NCBI RefSeq assembly: GCF_014773365.1
Contig: NZ_JACWUN010000014.1
Location: forward strand, 31,421-95,420
DNA: 64,000 bases
Direction: 5' to 3'
Source of the DNA: Pelovirga terrestris
GTDB lineage: Bacteria > Desulfobacterota > Desulfuromonadia > Desulfuromonadales > Geopsychrobacteraceae
A model generated the notes under the pieces. It was not told the DNA's origin and searched no databases. It was given only the letters and a program-made list of their open reading frames with translations. Positions 26,604 through 36,120 of the stretch are shown here, piece after piece. Within the stretch, counting starts at the first letter, position 1. Every line of letters starts with the position of its first letter. The translations under genes and the position numbers were made by a program.

Positions 26604-27785
26604 TTAAAACAGACTTTTGATCCAGCCCAGGGCGAAGAAAGTACCGATGGACGAACCAAGGGATGAAAACAGAAAAACCAGCAGCACTCGTGCCAGGCGA
26701 TTATGCCACCAGCCTTTGAGACTGAGCAGGTCTTCGCCGACCCGTTGCATGTCGGACACCAGGGGTGGGGCAACAAAGGATTGTACCAGGGCGGTAACAA
26801 AGCCCGCGCCAATCGTCGGGTTGAGGGAGGTCAAGGGGGCAGCAATAAAAGCGGTTATAATGGTAGCCGGGTGCCCCCAGGCAAGCAGGGTGCCGGCGGC
26901 GGAAAAAAGGCCATTGGCGAGAATCCAGGCCCAGGCGGCCTGCGCCATCTGCTCAGGGTTGGCGAAAAAAAAACCACCGATAAAAAGCGTCAATACCAGG
27001 ATCGGAATAACCCAGGGGATCAATTTCGAGGTCAGGGATTTTGGCGGAATGGTACTGATGCGATCGATGTCGATGGCGCTGGACGGTTCGCCTTGTAACC
27101 GCGCCACGATTCCCGGCAGGTGAGCAGCACCGACGACGGCGACTATCTTGTCACCGGGAGCCAGGCGGATATGGTAAGCCATATAGGTGTCGCGCTCATC
27201 AACCAGAATCTGCTTGACCGAGGGCAGCAATTCCCCCATCTCTTCGAGCATGCCGGCAAGGTTGTCTGCCTGCCGCAACTTGGCCAGTTCCGCTTCGTTG
27301 ACCTGCTGCTTTTCAAACAGACTGGCAAACAGACTGGCCAGTACCTTCATCTTGTTCCACAGACCAGTAATACGCCACACCCGCAACAGGGTCGTGCGGA
27401 TATTGCGGTCAACCAGTTCGACTTTTAACCCCCGTTCTTCGGCAATTTGAGCGGCAGCTGCAAGTTCTGCCCCAGGCTGTACTCCGGTCGCCAGCCCCAT
27501 GCGTTTCTGGTAGGAAGAAAGGGCAAGGTTGGCGAGCAGAAAGGGCAACTGTTTCTTGCGGATCACCTCTTTGAGATTGAGGGACTCCCACCCCTTTTTG
27601 TTGATCAGTGACTGATAGCGCTGCTGATCGAGTTCGACACAGACGGTATCAGGATGCAGGTCGTTAATCGCCTTGATAACGGTATCTACCGATTCCTGGG
27701 AGATGTGGGCGGTGCCAATCAGGGTGATGTTTTTATTGTCGACCGTCAGATGAACGACATCTGAGGGCAAGGGGGTTTCGTTCAC
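26604..27785 (-). CDS. TraB/PrgY-family membrane protein
   Basis: A 393-residue protein of the TraB family. The N-terminal domain shows LIGTAHISQESVDTV and VCVELDQQRYQSL, the HxxS/E pattern of this metal-dependent clan, and VVGAAHLPGI. The C-terminal 130 residues hold four hydrophobic segments. Family members such as enterococcal TraB/PrgY inhibit pheromone activity; the role in this organism is unknown. I prefer GTG 27785, because GGAGGAACCT precedes it, over the 11-codon-longer frame. Confidence 0.88.
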   Translation of the reverse strand: MNETPLPSDVVHLTVDNKNITLIGTAHISQESVDTVIKAINDLHPDTVCVELDQQRYQSLINKKGWESLNLKEVIRKKQLPFLLANLALSSYQKRMGLATGVQPGAELAAAAQIAEERGLKVELVDRNIRTTLLRVWRITGLWNKMKVLASLFASLFEKQQVNEAELAKLRQADNLAGMLEEMGELLPSVKQILVDERDTYMAYHIRLAPGDKIVAVVGAAHLPGIVARLQGEPSSAIDIDRISTIPPKSLTSKLIPWVIPILVLTLFIGGFFFANPEQMAQAAWAWILANGLFSAAGTLLAWGHPATIITAFIAAPLTSLNPTIGAGFVTALVQSFVAPPLVSDMQRVGEDLLSLKGWWHNRLARVLLVFLFSSLGSSIGTFFALGWIKSLF

Positions 27786-27924
27786 AGGTTCCTCCAGGAA
27801 AATCCAGGCCAATGACACAACAGAGAAAAACAGACGTGCATATTAACATAATGACTTAAAGGGGACCATGATTTCAGAATTTCAGCGGTTTGCCAAGGGG
27901 AGCAGGGGAACAACAGGAGCAGAC

Positions 27925-27954
27925 AAAAAAAGGACCCGGTGTGTTGCCGGATCC
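27925..27954 (-). terminator. Rho-independent terminator of the minus-strand ncRNA
   Basis: Read on the minus strand, GGATCCGG pairs with CCGGGTCC (one mismatch) around a loop, and is followed by seven T. It lies just past the closing stem of the predicted structured RNA. Confidence 0.75.
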
Positions 27955-28162
27955 CCTTGCTTCAGACGACTCTCCACCGCTACCGTGGGTCATTGGACTC
28001 ACATCGAGTGCCAATGAGGTGGGGCATGCTGTAAACCTTTCAGGCGTCCCACTCTGGAGGTGGGCTGGCTCACCAGGTTTCTAAAGTGTGCCCCGAATTA
28101 CTGCTATTCCGAGTGGACGTTCTGACCTCACCTGCAGGGCAGAGAGTCGATCATCGTCTTTG
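27955..28162 (-). ncRNA. Structured small RNA, possibly 6S RNA
   Basis: No protein gene fits this 552-base gap between the TraB start and desulfoferrodoxin. On the minus strand a promoter, a folded region and a terminator line up. The closing stem CGACTCTC/GAGAGTCG encloses 183 bases (27967-28149). Inside are TGAGGT/ACCTCA, a large one-sided opening, GGGGCA/TGCCCC, AAACCT/AGGTTT and apical CCCAC/GTGGG. A hairpin CATTGGCACTC/GAGTCCAATG lies on the 3' side. A single long rod with a central opening, a 3'-side hairpin and this length are features of 6S RNA, the RNA polymerase-binding regulator. The 6S name is an inference from shape; the presence of an RNA gene is better supported. Confidence 0.55.
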
Positions 28163-28168
28163 CTGCTC

Positions 28169-28197
28169 AGTATAGATAAAATGCCGGGAAAGATCAA
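28169..28197 (-). promoter_or_regulatory. Promoter of the minus-strand ncRNA
   Basis: On the minus strand TTGATC (28197-28192) and TATACT (28174-28169) are 17 bases apart, predicting a start near 28162, a few bases before the closing stem. Confidence 0.6.
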
Positions 28198-28337
28198 AGC
28201 AAATGATAAAAAATAAGCGTTATCCTAAGGGATGAAATGCGATTGATTTAGTGCTACAATGTTGCGTTAAGTTAGGTCGATTAATTGGCCTTTCATTGAT
28301 CTGTGCCCTCATGGCACCAAACTAACGGAGGAAAACG

Positions 28338-28718
28338 ATGCCCAAACGTCTCGAAGTGTACAAGTGCAGTATCTGTGGGAATATTGTCGAAGTGATGCAC
28401 GCAGGAGCCGGCGCTCTGGTTTGCTGTGGCAAAAACATGGAATTAATGACTGAAAACACGGTCGATGCTGCTACCGAAAAGCACGTACCAGTGATTGAAA
28501 AAGGTGATGGCACAATTACTGTTAAGGTTGGCAGCGTATCTCACCCAATGGAAGAAGCGCATTATATCGAGTGGATTGAATTGATTGCTGACGATAAGGT
28601 TTATCGTAAATTTCTTAAACCCGGTGAAACCCCGGAGGCAACCTTCAAAGTCACCGCAGAAAAAGTCACTGCCCGTGAATACTGCAATCTGCATGGTCAC
28701 TGGACGGCCCAGGCGTAA
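28338..28718 (+). CDS. dfx: Desulfoferrodoxin (superoxide reductase)
   Basis: Cytoplasmic two-iron protein of 126 residues that reduces superoxide to hydrogen peroxide without making oxygen, typical of anaerobes. Centre I (rubredoxin-like) uses Cys10, Cys13, Cys29 and Cys30. Centre II uses His49, His69, His75, Cys116 and His119. The catalytic EKH triplet (Glu47-Lys48) is intact. ACGGAGG precedes ATG 28338. It is monocistronic, closed by its own terminator. Confidence 0.96.
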   Translation: MPKRLEVYKCSICGNIVEVMHAGAGALVCCGKNMELMTENTVDAATEKHVPVIEKGDGTITVKVGSVSHPMEEAHYIEWIELIADDKVYRKFLKPGETPEATFKVTAEKVTAREYCNLHGHWTAQA

Positions 28719-28740
28719 CTTGCCATTGCGCTGACGAAAC

Positions 28741-28780
28741 AAAAAAGCAGATACCTCCGGTTGTGGGTATCTGCTTTTTT
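28741..28780 (+). terminator. Rho-independent terminator after dfx
   Basis: GCAGATACC pairs with GGTATCTGC, flanked by six A and six T. The symmetry lets it serve the convergent acyl-CoA carboxylase operon on the minus strand as well. Confidence 0.88.
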
Positions 28781-28845
28781 ATTATCTTACGCCAAGCCCC
28801 CATCAGGTGGACCGATGCTTGTATCTACCTGATGGTATCTGTTGC

Positions 28846-31722
28846 TTAGAGAACCACCTCCAGGTAGGCGTTGGTCTGAGCCTGCTTCTGGCGAATAATC
28901 TCCTGCGGATCAACCTCAACGAACTTTTCGTCCGGGGTGACCTTGAACAGGGGTTGTCCCTTCTGAATGATGGTCCCGTCGCCACTGTCGATGAGAATCT
29001 TGTCGATGGTACCGGAGAAGGGTGCAGGAACCTTATTGAACATCTTCATGACCTCGAGAATAAACAGGGGCTGGCCCTTCTCAAAGTGCATTCCTTCGCT
29101 GACGAAGGGCGGCAGGCCTGGGGCTTCCTGACCGTAGTACATGCCGCCTCCAGGCGATACGATCTCATCGGCCTTGGTCGAAGGCGGTGGAACCAGAATC
29201 TTTTTCATCGCCGCCTGCAGGTCGGTATCGTGGAGATACTCAGGAATTGTCACTTCCAGATCTTCTTCGACCTTCAGGTCATAAAAATTGGTATGCTCAG
29301 CGACCAGAAAGAGCAGGCCAAGTAACTCGTTGCCGATTTCGTAACCGGCATGGGCGGACTGGATGCGTGCCCAGGTTTCCTTGTCGTAGCCCCCTTGTGG
29401 CTTGTCCTTGGCGAGCATATCGTTGAGCTTTACGAAGTCCTGTGCCGTCAGGGAGAGTTTTTCACGCAGTTTGGCATAGAAGGCAAGGGCATCTGCCAGC
29501 AGATCGCGGTCATGGGTCCAGATCACTTCCGCCGCCGGCGCATCGGCCCGCCAGTCCATGTTGAGGTAGCGGTAGGTATCTTCAAGGACCAGCAAGGGAT
29601 TGCGCAACCAGACAATTTTCCCCTGTTCCATGCGGTAGTTGCATTTATTTAGGCTGAGCCAGCCTGAAAGCAGGTGGGGATCGTTCAGCAGCATTTCCAT
29701 CGGCCGGGTCAACAAGGTTCCTTTGCGATCCAGGGCAACAGATGCCGCCTTGGCCCCTTCCGCGTCATCAGCAAAGAGCTTGCCGTAATGCTTTTTAGCT
29801 GACAGGAAGGCGTGAACAATATCGATTTTCTGTGCTTCTTCCTTGAGTTTTCCGACCAGGGTCAGATAGGGAACAATGAAGCGGGTGGTCGGCTTAGCCA
29901 TGACATTGTTACCAATGAACCAGTTGACCAGGCCGTAATGAAACTTCAGGTTGGTAGCCAGGTTGCGTCCCCGCAGGATGGTACTGCACAACACCTTGGA
30001 GAGGTGATTGTAGCTGTCGAGGCGATCTTCCCCTTTGGTTAACAGCAGGGCGATGTTGGAATCGTAAGCTCCGGCCAGGTGATAAAACATGAATTGACCG
30101 GTGTCGGGGTTGGGGGTGCTGATCCCCTGATCATCGCGGATTTCTCCTTCAATCGGGGGAGACCAATAAAGGATGTAGCCGCCGGCGCTCGGCGACAGGG
30201 AGGCGTCAGTGGCATTCAGGCGGGCTTCTGCGGCAGCGCCAAAACGTGGAACGCGCTCCGGGCGGGGCAGGCGATCCTTGTGGAGTGCCAGCAGCGCCAT
30301 CGCCTCAACCAGGGATTCGACGATAAAGAACTCGTTTTTATTGTCGGGATTGGTAAATTTCAGGCTGTAGACCAGTTCCGTTACTCGGTGTTCCACCTGG
30401 ATGCGGGTGTTGACTTCCATGAAATAGTGGCGCGCACCATCAACGATACATTCAAAGGTCGATGCCGAATCGAGCCCGACCGCGAGGCCGAAACGCTCGG
30501 ATTCTTCTTCCATGCGCTTAAGTACGGTCAGGTCAGACTCGAGGGCTTTGACCTGCTTGCTGTTCCTGGCCTTCTTCGCCTTGGCGATCTCTTGCGCCAG
30601 CCCCTCCTGGGTAACGGAAATCTCCAGCAGTTTCTGCTCGTGCATCTGCAATGAGCAATCGCGGCCACCTAAAGCGATACACCACTGGCCGTTACCCAGC
30701 AACTGAATCTCATTGTGACGGGTCTGCTCAATGTTCAGCTCGATCAACACGTTCTTATTGTCGCCGACACCGTTGGCTTTGACTTCGCCGAGGATTTCCC
30801 GCACCAGACCGGGGGCCGCGGCAGCGGCCTCCTGAATTTGTTTTTCCGTCGGTTGTTTGACCATCAACAGCGAAGCGCCGAGGATCCGTTGTCCCTTGCC
30901 GCCCCCACCGCCGATAGCTTTAAGGCGAATGCGGGCGCCGGGATATTTTTTGAACATTTCCGCACATTCGTATTGCACCTGATTGCCGAGCTCTTCGATG
31001 GAAATCAGATCAATTCCCTTGCTGTACGATGCGAACAGGATGGCGTCCGCCAGATCTTCCAGCGCAATGTCCTTGTCGTTGATCAGTTTCGGGTCAAGGT
31101 CCAGCCCTTCAGCTTTCACCAGTTCGCGCAATTGTTCACGGGTTTTATTTTTCTTGAGCAAGGTGCGGGCGGTGACGTTATCGACGCCCGGGGTGACGGA
31201 CACATTTACCTGTAAGGCGGTACGCTTGGCCTCGTCCTTTTTTCCTGCGGCGCGCTGGGTGCCGGAGCAGGGCCCGATAAAGCGCAAACCGGCATTTTCA
31301 AGGGCAGCAACAAACTCATCATCCTCCGCCATAAAGCCGTAACCGGCAAAAACCGAGTCGTAGCCATTGTCTATGGCAATACTGATGATCTGTTGGATCC
31401 TTTCAATGCGCTCTTCCTTGGAGGCTCCGGTGTAGTCGGGTACCCGATGGACCCTGCTGGTATCAGTCAGCTGACGCAATTCCGGGGAGAGGGCATTCGG
31501 GTAGACAATGGAATCTTTTTCTGACAACAGGATGCCGTAGTGGCTGATCCCCATCTCTTCGTAAACGTCCATCGCTTCTTTGCGGATCGGGCCACGGCAG
31601 ACAATCAGCGGCTTTAATTCTTCGCAGGAAAAAGAACTGATCCACTTCGATGGTGATTTGCTGAGTCGACGATCCTTGTGGATCAAGGGGTTATTAAAGT
31701 ACAGGTTGGTATTTTGTTGCAT
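28846..31722 (-). CDS. Biotin carboxylase fused to biotinyl carrier domain (acyl-CoA carboxylase alpha subunit)
   Basis: A 958-residue subunit that would carboxylate its own biotin with ATP and bicarbonate. An ATP-grasp core is evident: GGGGGKGQRIL, CSLQMHEQKLLE and FMEVNTRIQVEHRVTE. The C terminus is a biotinyl domain with EVMKM; the acceptor Lys is near residue 893. The N-terminal motif reads CRGPIRKEA where usual carboxylases have NRGEIA. About 300 residues between the ATP-grasp and biotinyl domains match no domain I recognise, so the protein is much longer than PccA or AccC. GGAG precedes ATG 31722. The carboxyltransferase gene lies upstream in the same operon. The acyl substrate is unproven. 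Confidence 0.88.
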   Translation of the reverse strand: MQQNTNLYFNNPLIHKDRRLSKSPSKWISSFSCEELKPLIVCRGPIRKEAMDVYEEMGISHYGILLSEKDSIVYPNALSPELRQLTDTSRVHRVPDYTGASKEERIERIQQIISIAIDNGYDSVFAGYGFMAEDDEFVAALENAGLRFIGPCSGTQRAAGKKDEAKRTALQVNVSVTPGVDNVTARTLLKKNKTREQLRELVKAEGLDLDPKLINDKDIALEDLADAILFASYSKGIDLISIEELGNQVQYECAEMFKKYPGARIRLKAIGGGGGKGQRILGASLLMVKQPTEKQIQEAAAAAPGLVREILGEVKANGVGDNKNVLIELNIEQTRHNEIQLLGNGQWCIALGGRDCSLQMHEQKLLEISVTQEGLAQEIAKAKKARNSKQVKALESDLTVLKRMEEESERFGLAVGLDSASTFECIVDGARHYFMEVNTRIQVEHRVTELVYSLKFTNPDNKNEFFIVESLVEAMALLALHKDRLPRPERVPRFGAAAEARLNATDASLSPSAGGYILYWSPPIEGEIRDDQGISTPNPDTGQFMFYHLAGAYDSNIALLLTKGEDRLDSYNHLSKVLCSTILRGRNLATNLKFHYGLVNWFIGNNVMAKPTTRFIVPYLTLVGKLKEEAQKIDIVHAFLSAKKHYGKLFADDAEGAKAASVALDRKGTLLTRPMEMLLNDPHLLSGWLSLNKCNYRMEQGKIVWLRNPLLVLEDTYRYLNMDWRADAPAAEVIWTHDRDLLADALAFYAKLREKLSLTAQDFVKLNDMLAKDKPQGGYDKETWARIQSAHAGYEIGNELLGLLFLVAEHTNFYDLKVEEDLEVTIPEYLHDTDLQAAMKKILVPPPSTKADEIVSPGGGMYYGQEAPGLPPFVSEGMHFEKGQPLFILEVMKMFNKVPAPFSGTIDKILIDSGDGTIIQKGQPLFKVTPDEKFVEVDPQEIIRQKQAQTNAYLEVVL

Positions 31723-31786
31723 GAGTTTTATCTCCAATTTTCATGTGATGAAAAATAGCACTCAACAGGTTTAATGGCGAACAGGG

Positions 31787-33511
31787 TCAATGGAATTCGC
31801 GCTGAACGCCCTGCCAGGCCGATGGCTTATAATGACGCAGGAAGAAATTGAGATTCTCCCCCAGCACCTTGCGCAGGTCGGTCGGCATCACCAGGGAGGA
31901 GATGGAGCCGAGCGCCAGTCCTTCCCTCGGATTCATCAGTTCTTTTTCGTAACGCAGATTCAGCGCGGCTTCCTCACGTCTGAGCCATTCAGCCGCTTCC
32001 TTCTCGGCATCTTTTTTGGCATCAGCGCCATCGAGACCGGCCTTGATGCGCTCGGCAACACCCTGGGCGATGCGTGCCTTGATCGAGCCGCGCAGCTTGC
32101 GTAGTTCATCTTTGTAGACAAACTCTTTGCCGGCCGGGCCCATAACGGCCAGGCGGGTGGTCGGCAATGCCAGCACCAGGTCGGCACCGGTCGGGTAGTT
32201 GTTGTAGGAGGCATAGGCGCCACCAAAGGCATTGCGCAGGATCAGCAGGATCCGTGGGGTGCGGACATCGACAATCGAATCAAGCATGGAACGACCGGCC
32301 TGGACAATACCGCGCGCCTCTTGTTCACGTCCGGGGAGGAAGCCGGTGGTGTCTTCCATGAAAATCAACGGGATATTGTAGATGTTGCAGAAGCGCACAA
32401 AGCGGGCAATTTTCAGGGCCGAATCACAGTCGATCTGACCGGAGGAAACCGCGGAGTTATTTGCTACGAAACCAACCACATTGCCGCCCAGGCGGCCAAA
32501 GGCGGTGATAGCCTCCCGCGAACGGGTCGGCTGAATTTCAAAATAATCGCCATGGTCACAGATCTGCTGAATGACGATGGAAACATCGAAAGGTGTATTG
32601 AAGCCGGTCGGTGAGTTAAAGGCTTTTTTCAGCAGGGTGTTGATCTCCCAGGTTTTGCGATCAAGAGGGTCGCTGGTCTCCTGGAACGGGGCCATGCTGT
32701 GATTGTTGTCGGGGATGTAACTGAGCAAACGGATAGCTGTGCGCAGGGCGGCCATTTCATCGGAAACGGTCAGATCGGTTACCCCGGAAGCAGCATGAAC
32801 CTTGGGTCCACCCAGATCCTCGGGGCTGATGTCTTCGCCCAGAACCGATTTGACAACCCCGGGTCCGGTCAGACCAAAGAAGGTGTCTTCCGGTTGAATC
32901 ACAAAACTGCCCTGGCGCGGCAGGTAGGAGCCACCACCGGCATTAAAGCCGAACATGCACATAATCGTCGGAATCACGCCACTGATCTTGCGCAGGGCGG
33001 TAAACGCTTCGGCATAACCGTCAAGACCACCAACCCCGGCGGGGACAAAAGCGCCGGCAGAGTCGTTCATGCCGATCAGCGGGATCCCTTTTTCGCCGGC
33101 CATGTACATCAGTCGCGCCAGTTTCTGGCCGTTGGTGGCGTCGATAGAGCCGGCACGGACGGTGAAATCATGCCCGTAAACAGCGACATCTCGACCATTG
33201 ATGTTGAGAATGCCGGTGACCAGAGAGGCGCCATCGAGGTTTTTCCCCCAGTTCTGGAAAAGGATATTGGGTTCGTGACTGGTTAAAAAGTTGATGCGTT
33301 CCCAGACCGTCATCCGTTTTTTGAAGTGCTGTTTTTCGATCTGGGCGACGCTGACAGACTTGACCGGCCGCTCAATCAGTTCGTAGCCTTCACGCATGAC
33401 CTCTTCATACGCCCCTGCTTTGCCGGCAATTTCACCGGGAATATTGAAGTCGACCTGGTGTTTTTCGGCGAGCGGGTTTTGCAATGAGGGTTTGATTTTG
33501 TTGTTTGACAT
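31787..33511 (-). CDS. Acyl-CoA carboxylase carboxyltransferase (beta) subunit
   Basis: A 574-residue carboxyltransferase with two crotonase-like halves. It would move CO2 from biotin to an acyl-CoA, or the reverse. The first half has [17 protein letters not shown] and [12 protein letters not shown]; the second has [18 protein letters not shown] and [12 protein letters not shown]. These match PccB/GcdA-type enzymes, and the length is near glutaconyl-CoA decarboxylase alpha. No membrane pump subunit gene is nearby, so a carboxylase seems likelier than a sodium-pumping decarboxylase. ATG 33511 is preferred over ATG 33520, since AAAGGG lies directly against the latter. Confidence 0.88.
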   Translation of the reverse strand: MSNNKIKPSLQNPLAEKHQVDFNIPGEIAGKAGAYEEVMREGYELIERPVKSVSVAQIEKQHFKKRMTVWERINFLTSHEPNILFQNWGKNLDGASLVTGILNINGRDVAVYGHDFTVRAGSIDATNGQKLARLMYMAGEKGIPLIGMNDSAGAFVPAGVGGLDGYAEAFTALRKISGVIPTIMCMFGFNAGGGSYLPRQGSFVIQPEDTFFGLTGPGVVKSVLGEDISPEDLGGPKVHAASGVTDLTVSDEMAALRTAIRLLSYIPDNNHSMAPFQETSDPLDRKTWEINTLLKKAFNSPTGFNTPFDVSIVIQQICDHGDYFEIQPTRSREAITAFGRLGGNVVGFVANNSAVSSGQIDCDSALKIARFVRFCNIYNIPLIFMEDTTGFLPGREQEARGIVQAGRSMLDSIVDVRTPRILLILRNAFGGAYASYNNYPTGADLVLALPTTRLAVMGPAGKEFVYKDELRKLRGSIKARIAQGVAERIKAGLDGADAKKDAEKEAAEWLRREEAALNLRYEKELMNPREGLALGSISSLVMPTDLRKVLGENLNFFLRHYKPSAWQGVQREFH

Positions 33512-33871
33512 CGTTGGCATCCCTTTACAAAAGTTTTTGAGTCGATTGTCTGATGTTGTTGTAGCTCAATGACATCAAACAAACTAAAGCACTAAAAAGT
33601 TGATCAGGTGGTTCATGGGAATAAGATTTTTTTGATTTGCCCCCAGGTGAGCGCCGGGACAAGTCAACATGATTCACCAGTGAAACATAAAACGCTGTTT
33701 TTTACAGCGCTAACAAACAAAAAATAGGGCAAATTGTCAAGGATAATTTTACTTAGGGTAAAAAATTACAGAATATGTTTATCCCGATTTGAATCCTTCT
33801 GGCATACCGTTTGGCTGAAGCGAGACCCGGTTTTATAAATGACAGCAAGAAGTTAAGGGCATGAGAGCGGG
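33512..33871. other. Upstream region of the acyl-CoA carboxylase operon
   Basis: A 360-base A+T-rich stretch without a credible gene. The only clear structure is the inverted repeat CGCTGT-N5-ACAGCG (33693-33709), which could be a regulator site or an mRNA hairpin. I found no convincing -35/-10 pair on the minus strand. Confidence 0.4.
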
Positions 33872-35704
33872 CTATTTTCGGTTTTTTTCAGACCTGTTAG
33901 CAGCTTTGCGCGGTTTGTGAGAGCCAAGCAGCAGCGGCAGCAGATCGGTGCGTCTGCACAGGCGCAAAGCCTCCTCAATATCACGATGGGATTCCGGTCG
34001 GTGGTAAAGGAGCAGCGCCTTCTGTAATCTTTTTTCTTTTGCTGAGCGCACGACTTCTATCCGACTGCCACTAAAGGGATCGCTCCCGGTGTAATAAATG
34101 CAGGTCGAGAGGGTGCCCGGGGTTGGGGTGAAATCCTGTACCTGTTCAACCCGAAGTTGATGATGTTTAAGGTACCGGGCCACTTCAATCATGTCATGCA
34201 GGGTACAGCCGGGATGGCCGCTGATCAGATAGGGAATGATACCGGGAAAACGGCCCTTTGCTCGGCAACGCCGCCGATAATCATCGAGAAAGGCAGTAAA
34301 TACTGCCGCCCCTGGTTTGTGCATGACCCGGCTGACGGAATCGCTGAAGGTCTCGGGGGCCACCTTGAGCAATCCACTGATGTGATGATCCAGCAGGGCA
34401 TCATAATAATCAGGCTGTAACGGCAGCAGATCGTAGCGGATACCGGAAGCAACAAAAACGTGCCTGACCTTATGGTGGTTACGCACCTGTTGCAGCAACT
34501 TAAGGTTGGTGCGGTTGTCGATCTGCAGATGGCGGCAGCGTTCAGGATAGAGGCAACTGCTGCGACGGCAGGTGCGTTCCTGGGCGGGGTTGGCGCAAGC
34601 CAGACCATACATGTTGGCGGTTGGTCCGCCGACATCGCTGATGGTCCCGTTAAAGTCGGGCTGTGCACTCATCGCATCGACCTCTTTGACGATTGAGGCA
34701 AGCGAGCGTGACTGGATCCGTTTTCCCTGGTGGGAGGCGATAGCGCAGAAGGAACAGCCGCCGAAGCAGCCGCGATGGCTGGTGATGGAGTGACGAATCT
34801 GCAAGTATGCGGGGATGGGTTCGCGATAAGCCGGGTGGGGCTGACGAGTAAAGGGGAGGGCGTAGATCCGGTCCATTTCCTCTTCGCTTAACGGCAAAGC
34901 CGGGGGCAGCACAACCAGTTGGCGGTTGCCGTGGGGCTGGATCAGGGATTTGGCTGAAAACGGATTGGACTGCTCTGCTGCCAGGCGAAAAGCCTGGTTG
35001 TAGAGCTGGGTGTCCGCACTTACCTGCTCAAAACTCGGCAGCAGCGAGTGCTCCGGTAGTGGTTGCTCTGGGCCGGACAGATATGCCGACCCTCTGATAT
35101 CGCGTAGCGCAGACATCTCCTCCCCGCGATCGAGTCGGCGGGTTACCTCAAGGATAGCGGTTTCCGCCATCCCGTAAATCAGCAGGTCCGCCTTACTGTC
35201 GACCAATATTGAGCGCCTGACCCGGTCAGACCAGTAATCGTAATGGGCCAGTCGGCGTAAGCTCGCTTCAATGCCACCGATCACTGTAGCTACCCCTTTG
35301 AAGGCCCCTTTGACTGCGGCGGTATAAGCAATGGTGGCGCGATCAGGCCGCAGACCGGGCTTCCCACCGGGGGTATAAGCATCATTGTGGCGGATTTTTT
35401 TTGCTGCCGTATAATGGTTGACCATGGAATCCATAGCGCCGGCGGAGATGGCAGCAAAAAGTCGAGGGCGTCCCATGCGCTGGAGTTCTTCAGGCTGCTT
35501 GAGATCCGGCTGGGCAATCACACCAATCCGATAACCGGCTGCTTCGAGTAAGCGTGCCAGCAGGGAAACACCGAAGGCCGGGTGATCAACATAGGCATCG
35601 CCACTGATAAACAGCACATCAAGTTGCTCCCAGCCACGCCTGGACATCTCCTTGCGGCAGGTTGGCAACGGCTCTGAATCATGTCCCGGCAGGTTGATAG
35701 TCAT
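33872..35704 (-). CDS. YgiQ-family radical SAM protein
   Basis: A 610-residue UPF0313/YgiQ protein. The N-terminal half includes LDVLFISGDAYVDHPAFG and a GGIEASLRRLAHYDYW segment typical of the family. The radical-SAM cluster motif is RGCFGGCSFC (CX3CX2C) near residue 313. A C-terminal DUF3362-like region follows, ending in a basic tail. The reaction is unknown. The ATG is 11 bases beyond AGGTCGG. Confidence 0.9.
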   Translation of the reverse strand: MTINLPGHDSEPLPTCRKEMSRRGWEQLDVLFISGDAYVDHPAFGVSLLARLLEAAGYRIGVIAQPDLKQPEELQRMGRPRLFAAISAGAMDSMVNHYTAAKKIRHNDAYTPGGKPGLRPDRATIAYTAAVKGAFKGVATVIGGIEASLRRLAHYDYWSDRVRRSILVDSKADLLIYGMAETAILEVTRRLDRGEEMSALRDIRGSAYLSGPEQPLPEHSLLPSFEQVSADTQLYNQAFRLAAEQSNPFSAKSLIQPHGNRQLVVLPPALPLSEEEMDRIYALPFTRQPHPAYREPIPAYLQIRHSITSHRGCFGGCSFCAIASHQGKRIQSRSLASIVKEVDAMSAQPDFNGTISDVGGPTANMYGLACANPAQERTCRRSSCLYPERCRHLQIDNRTNLKLLQQVRNHHKVRHVFVASGIRYDLLPLQPDYYDALLDHHISGLLKVAPETFSDSVSRVMHKPGAAVFTAFLDDYRRRCRAKGRFPGIIPYLISGHPGCTLHDMIEVARYLKHHQLRVEQVQDFTPTPGTLSTCIYYTGSDPFSGSRIEVVRSAKEKRLQKALLLYHRPESHRDIEEALRLCRRTDLLPLLLGSHKPRKAANRSEKNRK

Positions 35705-35834
35705 GGTAACATGCCGACCTCTTGGCGGTGGTTTGTTGTTGTTAGAGTGAAAACCATAGTACCCCTATTGGATACCACAACAGCGCTGGTTCTAGTGAGC
35801 GTAAACAGTAACTGCGGGAGGTAATTGCGATTGA

Positions 35835-36047
35835 GTCGATCGATATGGGCACGGTGAGCTGGGCCCGTGCCACCTTCACCCTGACAGCCATGCCACCAGC
35901 TCAGGATTCCTGCTTGCTTCGCTGTTTGTTATCGGTATTTCCAGTTTTTATCTGCTGAAAAAGCGTCATCTTCCGTTTGCCAAGCGATCGATTGTGGTGT
36001 CGTATTTTGGTGCGGTGAAGCTGCTCAAGCGCTGGAATCTGCTATAG
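35835..36047 (+). pseudogene. Remnant of cytochrome bd oxidase subunit I (cydA-like)
   Basis: A stop-bounded frame without a proper start contains SGFLLASLFVIGISSFYLLKK and then RHLPFAKRSI. This closely follows the CydA segment remembered as [29 protein letters not shown]. Before it, HLHPDSHATS may be a shifted remnant of the preceding helix. The frame then drifts to an unrelated end. Nothing else of cydA is visible in the 416-base gap. I read it as a decayed fragment; a short new gene is less likely. Confidence 0.5.
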
Positions 36048-36062
36048 ATTCACCAATAAACA

Positions 36063-36102
36063 GAGCTTCGCACCCGTCGTCCATAGGTTGGGTGCGAAGC
36101 TC
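36063..36102 (-). terminator. Hairpin terminator after the HesB-like gene
   Basis: A perfect 13-bp stem, GAGCTTCGCACCC with GGGTGCGAAGCTC, around a 14-base loop 19 bases beyond the HesB stop. The following T tract (TGTTTATT) is imperfect. It also faces the end of the cydA remnant on the other strand. Confidence 0.65.
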
Positions 36103-36120
36103 ACTGTCTCCTCTGTCGGA

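Noticed and set aside
27890..28084. Open frame of 64 codons on the plus strand
   Set aside because: It overlaps the terminator and the folded region of the minus-strand RNA and shows no protein family pattern or ribosome-binding site.
31787..33511. Sodium-pumping glutaconyl-CoA decarboxylase subunit
   Set aside because: No GcdB-like membrane subunit or separate biotin carrier gene lies nearby; a fused biotin carboxylase partner points to a carboxylase.
33693..33709. Terminator
   Set aside because: The CGCTGT/ACAGCG hairpin is short and no T run follows on either strand.
33872..35704. Possible methylthiotransferase
   Set aside because: The CX3CX2C is in the RGCFGGCSFC context with YgiQ-type N and C regions, not MiaB/RimO-type domains.
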